Source: DATKZM01 sp035527975 | GTDB taxonomy: Bacteria > Pseudomonadota > Alphaproteobacteria > JAPULJ01 | Assembly: GCA_035527975.1 (NCBI GenBank) | Contig: DATKZM010000030.1 | Span: forward strand, 1 to 64,000 | Reading direction: 5' to 3' | Length of the DNA stretch: 64,000 nucleotides | Part shown: in pieces, positions 17,044 to 24,372 of the stretch | Layout: each line of letters begins with the position of its first letter | How positions within the stretch are numbered: the first letter of the stretch is position 1 | The notes under the pieces: generated by a model | The model's input: only the letters and a program-made list of their open reading frames with translations | Database searches by the model: none | What the model was told of the DNA's origin: nothing | Program-made: the position numbers and the translations under genes

Positions 17044-18213
17044 TCACAGCGCCATTTGATAGATCCGGTATGTCTTGTAGCGCTCGCAGCCATAGGCTTG
17101 AAGGTAGTCGATGATCTTCTTGTTGTCCTCCAGTACCCAGGACAGTTCCGCCCAGCGAAAGCCATAGGCGCGCGCGACATCGCGAACATTTTCGATGAGC
17201 AGGATGGCCATCATCGCGCCGAGGAGCGTGTTCTGGTAGTCCTTGCGCACGCCCAGCAGGAAGATGCGGCCCGACTTCAGCCGTTTGATCCGGAAGCGCC
17301 ACAGCAGCTTGATCCATCCGAAGGGAAACAGCCGTCCGCGCAGGTCGCCGATCGCCTCGTTGATATTGGGGATCGCCGCCATGATGGCGAAGGCTTCGCC
17401 GCCGCGTTCGGCGAAAACGACGGCCTCGGGCGCGATCACCGGCTTCACCGCCTTGTAGAGTTCCAGCGTCTCGCGTTTGGTGACCGGGATCGACCCCCAG
17501 TTCTCCGACCAGGCGTCGTTGTAGATATCGATCGCGCGGTGCATGTCGTCGAGCAGGGTCTTGCGGCTGGCCCGGTAGATCGTGGCCTGGTTCCGGCGAA
17601 CGATTTCATCCAGCCGTTCGCGCCACATCTCGGGCATGGGTTTGTCGAGGTCTTGCAGGAAGGCATAAAGATCCTTGGCCTTGGTGAACCCGGCCGCCTC
17701 CACCCGTGCGCCATAATACTTTCGCGCATGCCCCATCAGGATCATCGGCGCGTGCTCGAACCCCTCGACCAGCAGGCCGAGCTCCTCGTTGATCGAGAGA
17801 CTGAAAGGCCCAAGAACGCGCGCCATGCCCTTGCCGCGCAGCCAATCGGCGGCGGCCGCGAACAGGGCGTCGAACACCGCCTGGTCGTCGATCGCCTCGA
17901 GCAGTCCGAACTGGCCGGTCCGGTCGTTGTATTTCTCCAGATGCAGCCGGTTGATGACGGCGCCGATGCGGCCGATTACCTGCCCGCCGCGCCGCGCCAG
18001 CCAGAACGCACCCTCGCCGTGCTCATAAAATGGATGCCGCTTGGGATCGATCCGTTTGGCTTCCTCCTTGCGCAGCGGCTCGACCCAGACCGGGTCGTCG
18101 GCATAGATGCGCCGCGGCAGGTCGAGGAAGGCGCGTCGATCCGCCGCGCTGGTCACACGGTCGACCGTGATGGGGCGGGCACTGGTGCTCGATGTTGGGC
18201 GCGCGGATGTCAT
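17044..18213 (-). CDS. GNAT-like N-acyltransferase, candidate bacterial ceramide synthase
   Basis: A 389-residue protein of the family annotated as GNAT-like or hypothetical. Signatures are the N-terminal FLDLPRRIYADDPVWVEPL, HPFYEHGEGAFWLARR, VIGRIGAVINRLH, then GPFSLSINEELGLLVEGFE and a C-terminal acyl-CoA-fold segment RWAELSWVLEDNKKIIDYLQ. The family includes the Caulobacter N-acyltransferase that converts 3-ketosphinganine to oxidised ceramide (bCerS). That comparison is from memory of the family, not a search. It lies upstream of spt on the same strand, which supports the role. The product would be acylated 3-ketosphinganine. Confidence 0.7.
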   Translation of the reverse strand: MTSARPTSSTSARPITVDRVTSAADRRAFLDLPRRIYADDPVWVEPLRKEEAKRIDPKRHPFYEHGEGAFWLARRGGQVIGRIGAVINRLHLEKYNDRTGQFGLLEAIDDQAVFDALFAAAADWLRGKGMARVLGPFSLSINEELGLLVEGFEHAPMILMGHARKYYGARVEAAGFTKAKDLYAFLQDLDKPMPEMWRERLDEIVRRNQATIYRASRKTLLDDMHRAIDIYNDAWSENWGSIPVTKRETLELYKAVKPVIAPEAVVFAERGGEAFAIMAAIPNINEAIGDLRGRLFPFGWIKLLWRFRIKRLKSGRIFLLGVRKDYQNTLLGAMMAILLIENVRDVARAYGFRWAELSWVLEDNKKIIDYLQAYGCERYKTYRIYQMAL

Positions 18214-18397
18214 GGAAGGACAGGCAGTTGAATGGACGGACGGGACGGACGGTCGCTGATGTCACAGCATTCTACAATATTCTACAGCATTGCATCGGGG
18301 GCGGTGCGAGTTGAATACTGGCCTTGCCATGGGCGGGCGAATTCCCGCGATCCCCTGCGATCTCAGGTAAACAACGTCAAATCCTCGATCGTTCAAC
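18214..18397. other. Divergent intergenic region
   Basis: This lies between the acyltransferase (minus) and the repeated promoter module (plus). An AT-rich stretch near 18264-18296 holds repeats of ATTCTACA, perhaps the promoter of the acyltransferase. No gene is seen. Confidence 0.4.
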
Positions 18398-18399
18398 CG

Positions 18400-18427
18400 T
18401 TGCCGCGCTGCACCCTCATGGTATTGT
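18400..18427 (+). promoter_or_regulatory. Predicted sigma-70 promoter, TTGCCG-16-TATTGT
   Basis: The -35 TTGCCG (18400-18405) and -10 TATTGT (18422-18427) are spaced 16 bp apart. The same pair with the same spacing is kept in copy 2 (21559-21586). The predicted start point lies just before the hairpin at 18432. Confidence 0.6.
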
Positions 18428-18431
18428 CGCG

Positions 18432-18460
18432 CCCTCAACAGCAGTGAGGGGAGTTTCGTG
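18432..18460 (+). promoter_or_regulatory. Leader RNA hairpin masking a ribosome-binding site
   Basis: CCCTCA (18432-18437) pairs with TGAGGG (18445-18450) across a 7-nt loop. The 3' arm contains the purine-rich SD GAGGGGAG, which is followed by GTG at 18458. In copy 2 the corresponding arms are CCTTCA and TGAAGG, a compensating C-G to T-A change. This supports a real RNA structure. Confidence 0.6.
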
Positions 18461-18589
18461 GTCAGCAGCACCAATGCGCTGGGCACTTATGGCCGGGTGT
18501 CGGCCGGCCCATTGCCTGGCGCAAGCTCGTCCGGGCGATCACGCCACGCGCCCCGCGCGCGCTGTGGCCTGGCAAGCGGCCTGCGCTAG
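18458..18589 (+). CDS. Short leader ORF upstream of the CPBP gene
   Basis: The GTG start is preceded by the strong SD GAGGGGAG. The frame encodes 43 residues beginning VVSSTNALGTYG and ends TAG 8 bp before the CPBP start. The first eight residues resemble those of the leader ORF in copy 2 (VVSITRAL). It could be a translated leader coupled to the gene downstream, or a decayed gene start; translation is not shown. Confidence 0.35.
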   Translation: MVSSTNALGTYGRVSAGPLPGASSSGRSRHAPRARCGLASGLR

Positions 18590-18597
18590 CGCGCCCG

Positions 18598-19359
18598 GTG
18601 ACGGCTCCCTCCTCCAAACCGGCTGACCGGCCGCGCCGCGGCGGCTTCGGCCAGCTTCTGAGTGATGCGCGTGACCTCTTTCCGCGCGGCAACGCGGCCG
18701 TGTGGATGGCGCTGGGGGCCGCAGTGCTGTTGCAGATCGCCTTCTGGTACTACGGCTCGCCCGGGCCGACGCTCCTGAAGGCGGCGCCGCGCTCCCTCGA
18801 GACCGCGATCTTTGCGGTCGGCTGGGCAGTGGTTCTCTTGATTTTGGTGCCTTTGGTGATCTGGTGGGGCCTTGGCCGGCCTGTGCTGGCGCTGGGGCTG
18901 CGACTGGGGGATTGGCGTTTGGGCCTGCCGGTCGCGGTCGCGGTCGCGCTGGCATCTACGCCGGCCCTATGGCTGGTGTCGGACTGGCAGATATTCCGGA
19001 CGACCTATCCCTGGTCCGGCAGCTTCCCCGGAGCGTCGCTCGGCAATCTCGTCGCCTGGGCCATCATCTACGTCGTCTACTACGCGGCATTCGAGCTCTT
19101 CTATCGGGGTTTCCTGCTGCGTCTTTCCGAGCCGCTGCTGGGTCTGCGCGCGGCGATATGGCTGCAGGCGGTCTGCGCCACTATGGTGCATCTGGGTAAA
19201 CCCTGGCCCGAGGCAGTGCTCGCCCTGCCCGCGAGCCTTCTGCTCGGGCTGATCGCCGTGCGCACCGGCTCGCTGGTCTGGCCGGTGCTTTTGCATTTCG
19301 CGATCGGCATGATGACCGATGTGGCTTCGCTCAGCCGTCAGGGTTGGCTGCTTCCGTGA
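18598..19359 (+). CDS. CPBP-family intramembrane metalloprotease-like protein
   Basis: A 253-residue protein with about seven membrane helices. The CPBP core is ELFYRGFLL (the usual EExxxR reduced to one glutamate), a histidine in ATMVHLGKPWP and a third motif HFAIGMMTD. The family includes Rce1-like proteases and many proteins of unknown function; the missing second glutamate makes catalysis uncertain. It opens a tightly packed operon: its stop overlaps the SDR start (GTGA at 19356-19359). The GTG at 18598 follows the leader ORF. Confidence 0.75.
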   Translation: MTAPSSKPADRPRRGGFGQLLSDARDLFPRGNAAVWMALGAAVLLQIAFWYYGSPGPTLLKAAPRSLETAIFAVGWAVVLLILVPLVIWWGLGRPVLALGLRLGDWRLGLPVAVAVALASTPALWLVSDWQIFRTTYPWSGSFPGASLGNLVAWAIIYVVYYAAFELFYRGFLLRLSEPLLGLRAAIWLQAVCATMVHLGKPWPEAVLALPASLLLGLIAVRTGSLVWPVLLHFAIGMMTDVASLSRQGWLLP

Positions 19360-20354
19360 GCGGTTTGGTCCTCGTCACCGGGGCGCACGGCTTTATCGGC
19401 TCGCATCTCGTGGATGAGTTCTTGGCTGCGGGATATCGGGTGCGTGGGCTCGTCACGCCCTGGGGGCAGCTCGATCGGTTGGATGGCGCGCGGGACGCCC
19501 AGGGGTTTGAGATCGTGCAGGCCGATCTGACAGAACCGGAAAGCCTGCAAGGTGTGTGCGAGGGGGTTGGGGTGATTGTCCATGCCGCCGCGCGGGTCGC
19601 CGATTGGGGGCCCTGGGCGGCGTTCGAGCGCGTCAACGTTCGGGGGACGCGAGCCCTATTGCGGGAGGCGGAGCGGGCCGGCGTCCGCCGTTTCGTGTTG
19701 GTGTCTTCCGTCGCCGTGCACCGATACCGCGGGTTTCGCGATGCCGATCCCCGGACGCTGCCGCGCGACGGCGGCGATTTCCCCTACGGCCGATCGAAGA
19801 TCATGGCCGAGGACGCCGTTTTGGCCGCTGGGCTAGAGGGCGTGGTGGTGCGGCCCGGCCTGTGGCCGTTCGGGCCTCGCGATGCCAATCTGGCGCGTCT
19901 GGCTTCGGCCGTGCACCGCGGCGCGCTGCCCCTTGTCGACGGCGGCCGGGCGGTCATCAATACCGCGTATGTCAGCAACCTCGTGCGCGGCCTGCGCCTT
20001 GCGGCGGAGCGGCCGGAGGCGGCGGGCCGGGTTTACGTGATTGCCGATGCCGGCGCGCCGAGCTGGAAGGAGCTGCTCGGCGAGCTTGCCCGGCTCACCG
20101 GTGGGCCGGCGCCGCGCCGGTCGGTTCCGGGCGCCGTGGCGGTGCCCGTCGCGGCAGCAATCGAGGCGGCCTGGCGCGTGCTGGCGCCAAACCGGGAGCC
20201 GCCGCTCACCCGCTACCGTGCCGGCCTGATGCGGCGCGATGTGCATTTCTCGATCGAGGCGGCGACGCGCGAGCTTGGCTACGAGCCGACTTATAATTGG
20301 CGCGAGGGTCTCGCCGCCAGCGTGGCCGCCTTGCCCGAGTTCGAACCCCGATGA
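19356..20354 (+). CDS. Extended SDR, NAD(P)-dependent epimerase/3-beta-HSD-like reductase
   Basis: A 332-residue Rossmann enzyme. The cofactor loop is VTGAHGFIGSHLVDEF at the N terminus, followed by DLTEPES, HAAARVADWG and the catalytic YxxxK in FPYGRSKIMAE. VRPGLWPFGPRD follows. This is the 3-beta-hydroxysteroid dehydrogenase/extended SDR layout. In sphingolipid clusters an SDR reduces the 3-keto group of ketosphinganine or oxidised ceramide; its position here makes it the candidate. A hopanoid or nucleotide-sugar role is possible. The start is the GTG overlapping the previous stop; the stop overlaps the next ATG (ATGA). Confidence 0.85.
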   Translation: MSGLVLVTGAHGFIGSHLVDEFLAAGYRVRGLVTPWGQLDRLDGARDAQGFEIVQADLTEPESLQGVCEGVGVIVHAAARVADWGPWAAFERVNVRGTRALLREAERAGVRRFVLVSSVAVHRYRGFRDADPRTLPRDGGDFPYGRSKIMAEDAVLAAGLEGVVVRPGLWPFGPRDANLARLASAVHRGALPLVDGGRAVINTAYVSNLVRGLRLAAERPEAAGRVYVIADAGAPSWKELLGELARLTGGPAPRRSVPGAVAVPVAAAIEAAWRVLAPNREPPLTRYRAGLMRRDVHFSIEAATRELGYEPTYNWREGLAASVAALPEFEPR

Positions 20355-21508
20355 GCGAGCGCCGCCGCATCCTGTTCGCCACGATCGCCGCCGGGGGCGG
20401 ACATCTGGCGACGGCGACGGCGATGGCCGAGGCGCTCGAGCGTCATTTTCCCGGCCGCTTCGAAACGCAGGTCAGCGACTACATGGCCGATCTGGGCCTG
20501 CTGGGGGCGGACCGCCGGCACAAATCCTTCTGGCGCTGGGCGCTTGGGCATCCTCACCTGATCCGGGCGGGCCAGCACCTGATCGACGCCGTCCCGCGCC
20601 TGACACGCGGATTTCACGACCTGACGCTGCGCCAGCTTGCCGAGGCGGCCGCCGCGCATCTCGCGCGCGAGCCGTACGATCTGATCGTGGCCAATCACGG
20701 CTGGCTGACCGTCGGTCTGACCCGGGCCCAGCGCCGCCACGCGCTGCGCACGCCGGTGCTCACCTTCGAGACCGAGCCGCTCGATGCCAGTGCGCTATGG
20801 GCCGAGCCCCGGGCCGAGCATTTCGTTGTTCCATCGACCGCCTCGCGCGACGATCTGATACGCATGGGGGTCGGGCGGGACCGCATCGACATTGTCGGCT
20901 ACCCGGTGCGGCAGGCGTTTCTGAATGCGCCGGAGCGCTCCGCCGCGCGCGCCGAGCTTGGGCTGGAGGAGCGTTTCACCGCCCTTGTGTCGCTGGGCGG
21001 CGAGGGTGTCGGCACCGATCCTCGACCTATGCTTGAGCCTCTTCTCGGCGAGGATGCGCAGGTCGTGGTCATGACCGGCCGCAATCGCGCGCTCAAGGAT
21101 CGGCTCGCGCCGCTCACCCGGCGCGGGCTGCGGGTTGAGGGCTATACCGACCGCATGGCCTGGTTCATCGCGGCCGCGGACGTGGTCGTCGGCAAGGCCG
21201 GCCCGGCCTCCGTGTTCGAGGCGCTGGCAGTCGGACGGCCGTTCGTGGCGACGTCATACGCGGGGCTCAACGAGCGCGCGGTGGTTCGCTTTCTTGAGCG
21301 ACGCGAGCTCGGCGGCCATGCGGCAAGCGCGGGAGAGGCCGTGCGCCGGGCGCTGGTATTTCGCGCGGCAGGCGCCGCCGAGGCCGTCGCCGAGCGGGCG
21401 GCGGCGCTCGATCTGGCCGGCATGACCGAGCGGCTGGCGCGCTATATCGCCGCCTATGCGGATCACGGGCGCGGCGACCCGGACATGGTGGGCGCCGGGC
21501 TGGACTGA
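20351..21508 (+). CDS. GT28/MGDG-synthase-like glycosyltransferase
   Basis: A 385-residue GT-B enzyme. The N-terminal lipid-acceptor domain starts ILFATIAAGGGHLATATAM, the GGGH loop of monogalactosyldiacylglycerol synthase and processive diacylglycerol glucosyltransferases. The C-terminal UDP-sugar domain holds LVSLGGEGVGTDP and VVVGKAGPASVFEALAVGRP. It is probably peripheral at the inner membrane and adds the first sugar to a lipid. Four-base overlap with the SDR gene indicates one transcript. In this context the acceptor may be ceramide. Confidence 0.85.
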   Translation: MSERRRILFATIAAGGGHLATATAMAEALERHFPGRFETQVSDYMADLGLLGADRRHKSFWRWALGHPHLIRAGQHLIDAVPRLTRGFHDLTLRQLAEAAAAHLAREPYDLIVANHGWLTVGLTRAQRRHALRTPVLTFETEPLDASALWAEPRAEHFVVPSTASRDDLIRMGVGRDRIDIVGYPVRQAFLNAPERSAARAELGLEERFTALVSLGGEGVGTDPRPMLEPLLGEDAQVVVMTGRNRALKDRLAPLTRRGLRVEGYTDRMAWFIAAADVVVGKAGPASVFEALAVGRPFVATSYAGLNERAVVRFLERRELGGHAASAGEAVRRALVFRAAGAAEAVAERAAALDLAGMTERLARYIAAYADHGRGDPDMVGAGLD

Positions 21509-21558
21509 GCCGGCCTTTGCTCGGCCCTCGGGCGCTAAAACCCCGGCCGATCAGGCGT

Positions 21559-21586
21559 TTGCCGCATTGCACCATCATGGTATTGT
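21559..21586 (+). promoter_or_regulatory. Predicted sigma-70 promoter, TTGCCG-16-TATTGT
   Basis: The -35 TTGCCG (21559-21564) and -10 TATTGT (21581-21586) are identical to copy 1, spacing included. The promoter would start the LptF-GT2 transcript. Confidence 0.6.
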
Positions 21587-21590
21587 CGCG

Positions 21591-21619
21591 CCTTCAACGG
21601 CGGTGAAGGGAATTTCGTG
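21591..21619 (+). promoter_or_regulatory. Leader RNA hairpin with SD in the 3' arm
   Basis: CCTTCA (21591-21596) pairs with TGAAGG (21604-21609) across the 7-nt loop ACGGCGG. The SD GAAGGGAA overlaps the 3' arm and GTG follows at 21617. See copy 1 for the compensating base pair. Confidence 0.6.
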
Positions 21620-21823
21620 GTCAGCATCACCCGTGCGCTGTGCCCCTCGCGGCCGGGCAGCGACCGATCCATCGCGCGGCCTTATTCGCGCTTCCCGTCA
21701 GGCAAGCCAGGCGCGATTGCGCATGCGCGAAATGGCCTGGCGCGAAATCGTCTAGCGCGCGGTTGCCCTGCTCGAAGTTTTCGGGCGCGGCTGCCGGTTG
21801 GCCGGCCGGTTTTTCAGATCTGA
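21617..21823 (+). CDS. Short leader ORF fused by TGATG to the LptF gene
   Basis: A 68-residue basic reading frame from GTG, with SD GAAGGGAA. Its stop overlaps the LptF start in TGATG (21821-21825), a classic coupling arrangement. It begins VVSITRAL like the leader ORF in copy 1, and the rest is unlike any known protein. The perfect join to lptF argues that it is translated to bring ribosomes to the permease. Confidence 0.4.
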   Translation: MVSITRALCPSRPGSDRSIARPYSRFPSGKPGAIAHARNGLARNRLARGCPARSFRARLPVGRPVFQI

Positions 21824-23037
21824 TGTCCGAGGTGGTCGCCAGCGTCGCCGATGGGGGTGTTTCCGAAAAGGCGACCGGAAGAGGCGGCGCGTTCCGGATG
21901 GGGAGCGGCAGCGTCTTCTGGAACTATTTCGGACGTCAGGCGGCCCTGCTCCTGGCGATCTCATTGGGACTTACGATCCCCCTGGTGCTGGTGCACATCG
22001 TCCCGCTGATCGAGCCGATCTTCACACGCGGGCTTTCGCCGAAATTGCTCTATGACGCGGTGCCGCTGTTCTTCCCGCTCATATTCTATCTGGCGACGCC
22101 GGTTTTCCTCGCGATCACCTTGGCCCGCTTCTACGACGGGGCGCTGGCCGACAACGAGATCACGGCGCTCAACGCCGCGGGCCTCTCCAAGTTGAGCGTG
22201 GCCAAGCCGGCGATCGCCTTGTCGCTCATCGCCACCGGTGTCTGCGTTGCGATTTCGGTTTATCTGATCCCGGCGAGCCTGCGCAGCCTGGAGAACATCC
22301 GCTACAACGCCCGCACTTACATTCACTATCGGGCCCTGCCTGAGGGGCGCTTCATCGGCGTCAAACGCGGCGTCACCATCTACATCTACCGCTGGGTGAG
22401 CGCGACCGAGGTCGAGGACGTGTTCCTCATCGACAAAAGCAAACCGAACGAATCGCGGGTCTTGTTCGCGCGCAAGGGCGAGTTCGTGGAGGACCCCGAA
22501 AAGCTGGTGCTGATCCTCCACCGTGGGCGGATCGACGTGGTGAGCAAAAAGACCGGCACGGCCAAATACGATTCCGTTTCCTTCAATCGGCTTTCGCAGC
22601 ACCTGCCGATGTTGCGGCGGAACATCTGGCGGGTCCGCGGCTGGCGCGGGCCGGAGGAGCAAACCATTGCCGCGCTGATGGACCCGCCAACCTCGGTGCT
22701 GCGCAATCCTTCGCAATCGCGCAAATGGCGCGGCGAGCTTTACCGGCGCTTGATCGCCCCGTTCTTGTGTCTGTCCTACGGCATCTTCTGTGTTGGCGTT
22801 CTATTGGGCATGCATTCGCCGCGGCGCGACCGGATGAAGAGCCTCATTGTGATTGCGGGCGTGGTCGGCGGGCTTCATTTGACCTTTTTCCTGCTGTTGC
22901 AGGGCGTGGTGCTGCCCGGTCCCGCAATCTTGGGACTGTTCGGCGCCATTCTGGTGTTGCCCCTGGCCTCCGGGCTGATCCTGCTCACCCGGACCGATCG
23001 TCGCACGGCGCGGCTGGCCCGCGCCTCCGCGGCCTAG
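21823..23037 (+). CDS. LptF/LptG (YjgP/YjgQ)-family lipid-export permease
   Basis: A 404-residue inner-membrane protein. The pattern is three N-terminal helices (about 35-175), a periplasmic beta-jellyroll (about 180-300) and three C-terminal helices, as in LptF and LptG. Family motifs include FFPLIFYLATPVFLAITLARFY and ALADNEITALNAAGLS, the coupling-helix region. The canonical pair LptF-LptG lifts LPS to the periplasmic bridge; only one permease is present here. It may be a dedicated permease for the ceramide glycolipid made by the neighbours. It is followed 30 bp later by GT2. Confidence 0.85.
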   Translation: MSEVVASVADGGVSEKATGRGGAFRMGSGSVFWNYFGRQAALLLAISLGLTIPLVLVHIVPLIEPIFTRGLSPKLLYDAVPLFFPLIFYLATPVFLAITLARFYDGALADNEITALNAAGLSKLSVAKPAIALSLIATGVCVAISVYLIPASLRSLENIRYNARTYIHYRALPEGRFIGVKRGVTIYIYRWVSATEVEDVFLIDKSKPNESRVLFARKGEFVEDPEKLVLILHRGRIDVVSKKTGTAKYDSVSFNRLSQHLPMLRRNIWRVRGWRGPEEQTIAALMDPPTSVLRNPSQSRKWRGELYRRLIAPFLCLSYGIFCVGVLLGMHSPRRDRMKSLIVIAGVVGGLHLTFFLLLQGVVLPGPAILGLFGAILVLPLASGLILLTRTDRRTARLARASAA

Positions 23038-23067
23038 CGTTCCCGGCCGCTCAACTGAAAGACCGGC

Positions 23068-24372
23068 ATGACCGCGATTGAGATCATCAGCCTGATCAAT
23101 GATCTGCTCTTCGGCTTCGCGCTGCTGGGGCTGACGGCGATGGTGCTCGGCTTCCTGCGGCTTGCATGGCTGCATCGTCGCCTGCGGCCGGCGGCGCTTG
23201 AACGCGAGGCGGCGCTCTTGGCGGCGGATCTGCCCGCCAGCGCCGATCTCCCGCATGTGCTGATCCAACTGCCGACCTTCAACGAAGGCGCGATCGTGAC
23301 CCGGGTGCTGGAAGCGGCAGCGGCGCTCGACTGGCCGAAGGACAAGCTGCACATACAGTTGCTTGACGACAGCACCGATGCGACCACGACGATCGGGCGC
23401 GAGGCGGTCGCGGCTCTCGCCGCGCGGGGCTTCGATGGCGAGCTGATCCACCGCGAGGACCGCGCGGGCTTCAAGGCGGGCGCGCTCCAGTTCGGCATCG
23501 AAAAGGCGCCGCATCCTTTCGTTGCGATCCTCGACGTCGATTACGTACCGGCGCCGGATTTCCTCATCCAATGCATGAAGGCGCTGCTCGCCGAGGAGAA
23601 ACTCGCCTTCGCCCAGGCGCGCTTCGATTTCCTGAACGGCGAGGAGAACTGGCTCACCCGCGCCCAGGTGCTGATGCTCGACACGCATCTGGCGATCGAG
23701 CAGGCGACGCGAAGCTGGTCGGGCCAGGTGCTGCCCTTCAACGGCACCTGCGGGGTCTGGCGGCGCGCGGCGATCATCGACGCCGGTGGCTGGCAGGGCG
23801 ACACGCTGGCCGAGGACATGGATCTCAGCTACCGCGCGCATCTGCGCGGCTGGCATGCCGGCTTCCTCATAAGCGTGCCGGTGATGGGCGAGTTGCCGAC
23901 CACCGTTGCGGCCTGGACCCTGCAGCAGAAGCGCTGGTCGAAGGGCTTCGCGCAGGTCGCCAAGAAGACCCTGCCGAGGCTCCGCGGCTCGGATTTCAGC
24001 GCGGCGCAGAAACGCGACGCGCTGCTTCACCTGATGACGTGGTGGGCGATCCCGCTCTTCGGGCTGGCGGCGGTGACGGGCGTCATCGGGCTGTTCCTCC
24101 AGGCCGACAGCATGCCCTATATGGTGGCCGCGCTCATCGTGGCGCTGTTGATCGGCGAGGGCGTGCATCTCCATGCGACATGGGTCGCCAACCGGCTGTT
24201 GCGGCGCTGGAGCGCCGCCAAGTTCCTTCTGGTGTTCGCCAGCGTGCCGGTGCTGATGGTGCTCTCCACACTCAGCAATCTGCGCGGCGTGATCGAGGCC
24301 AAAATCGGCAAGGCAAGCGCCTTCGCGCGCACGCCCAAGCGCGGGCTTACCGGTCCCGGCTCGCAAGGCTAA
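23068..24372 (+). CDS. Family 2 glycosyltransferase, membrane-anchored, paralogue of the one at 7697
   Basis: A 434-residue GT2 with an N-terminal membrane helix and C-terminal helices. The motifs are IQLPTFNEGAIVTRVL, QLLDDSTDATT, the DVD of VAILDVDYVPAP, AEDMDLSYRAHLRGW and QQKRWSKGF. It aligns well along its length with the GT2 at 7697 (same lipid-linked glucosyltransferase type). It lies 30 bp after the permease and overlaps the 3' end of the opposing gene by 4 bp. Together with the permease it suggests glycolipid assembly and export from one transcript. Confidence 0.9.
   Translation: MTAIEIISLINDLLFGFALLGLTAMVLGFLRLAWLHRRLRPAALEREAALLAADLPASADLPHVLIQLPTFNEGAIVTRVLEAAAALDWPKDKLHIQLLDDSTDATTTIGREAVAALAARGFDGELIHREDRAGFKAGALQFGIEKAPHPFVAILDVDYVPAPDFLIQCMKALLAEEKLAFAQARFDFLNGEENWLTRAQVLMLDTHLAIEQATRSWSGQVLPFNGTCGVWRRAAIIDAGGWQGDTLAEDMDLSYRAHLRGWHAGFLISVPVMGELPTTVAAWTLQQKRWSKGFAQVAKKTLPRLRGSDFSAAQKRDALLHLMTWWAIPLFGLAAVTGVIGLFLQADSMPYMVAALIVALLIGEGVHLHATWVANRLLRRWSAAKFLLVFASVPVLMVLSTLSNLRGVIEAKIGKASAFARTPKRGLTGPGSQG

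Larger units (their letters stand above)
18398..18590 (+). repeat. Promoter-leader repeat, copy 1
   Basis: The first 83 bp (18399-18481) match 21558-21640 at 71 positions by eye. Similarity reappears at the 3' end (TGGCCTGGC and CTAGCGCGC blocks). Each copy sits directly upstream of an operon in the lipid locus and holds a promoter, an RNA hairpin and a short reading frame with a good ribosome site. Confidence 0.8.
21557..21768 (+). repeat. Promoter-leader repeat, copy 2
   Basis: This is the partner of 18398-18590. The conserved part is 21558-21640. It keeps the -35, -10, spacing, hairpin and SD-GTG arrangement. The middle of the unit diverges and the end is again similar (TGGCCTGGC, CTAGCGCGC). 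It fills most of the 310-bp gap between the GT28 and LptF genes. Confidence 0.8.

Noticed and set aside
16835..17317. A minus-strand frame near spt as a missing acyl-carrier protein
   Set aside because: The translation has no DSL phosphopantetheine motif and overlaps the acyltransferase gene in another frame.
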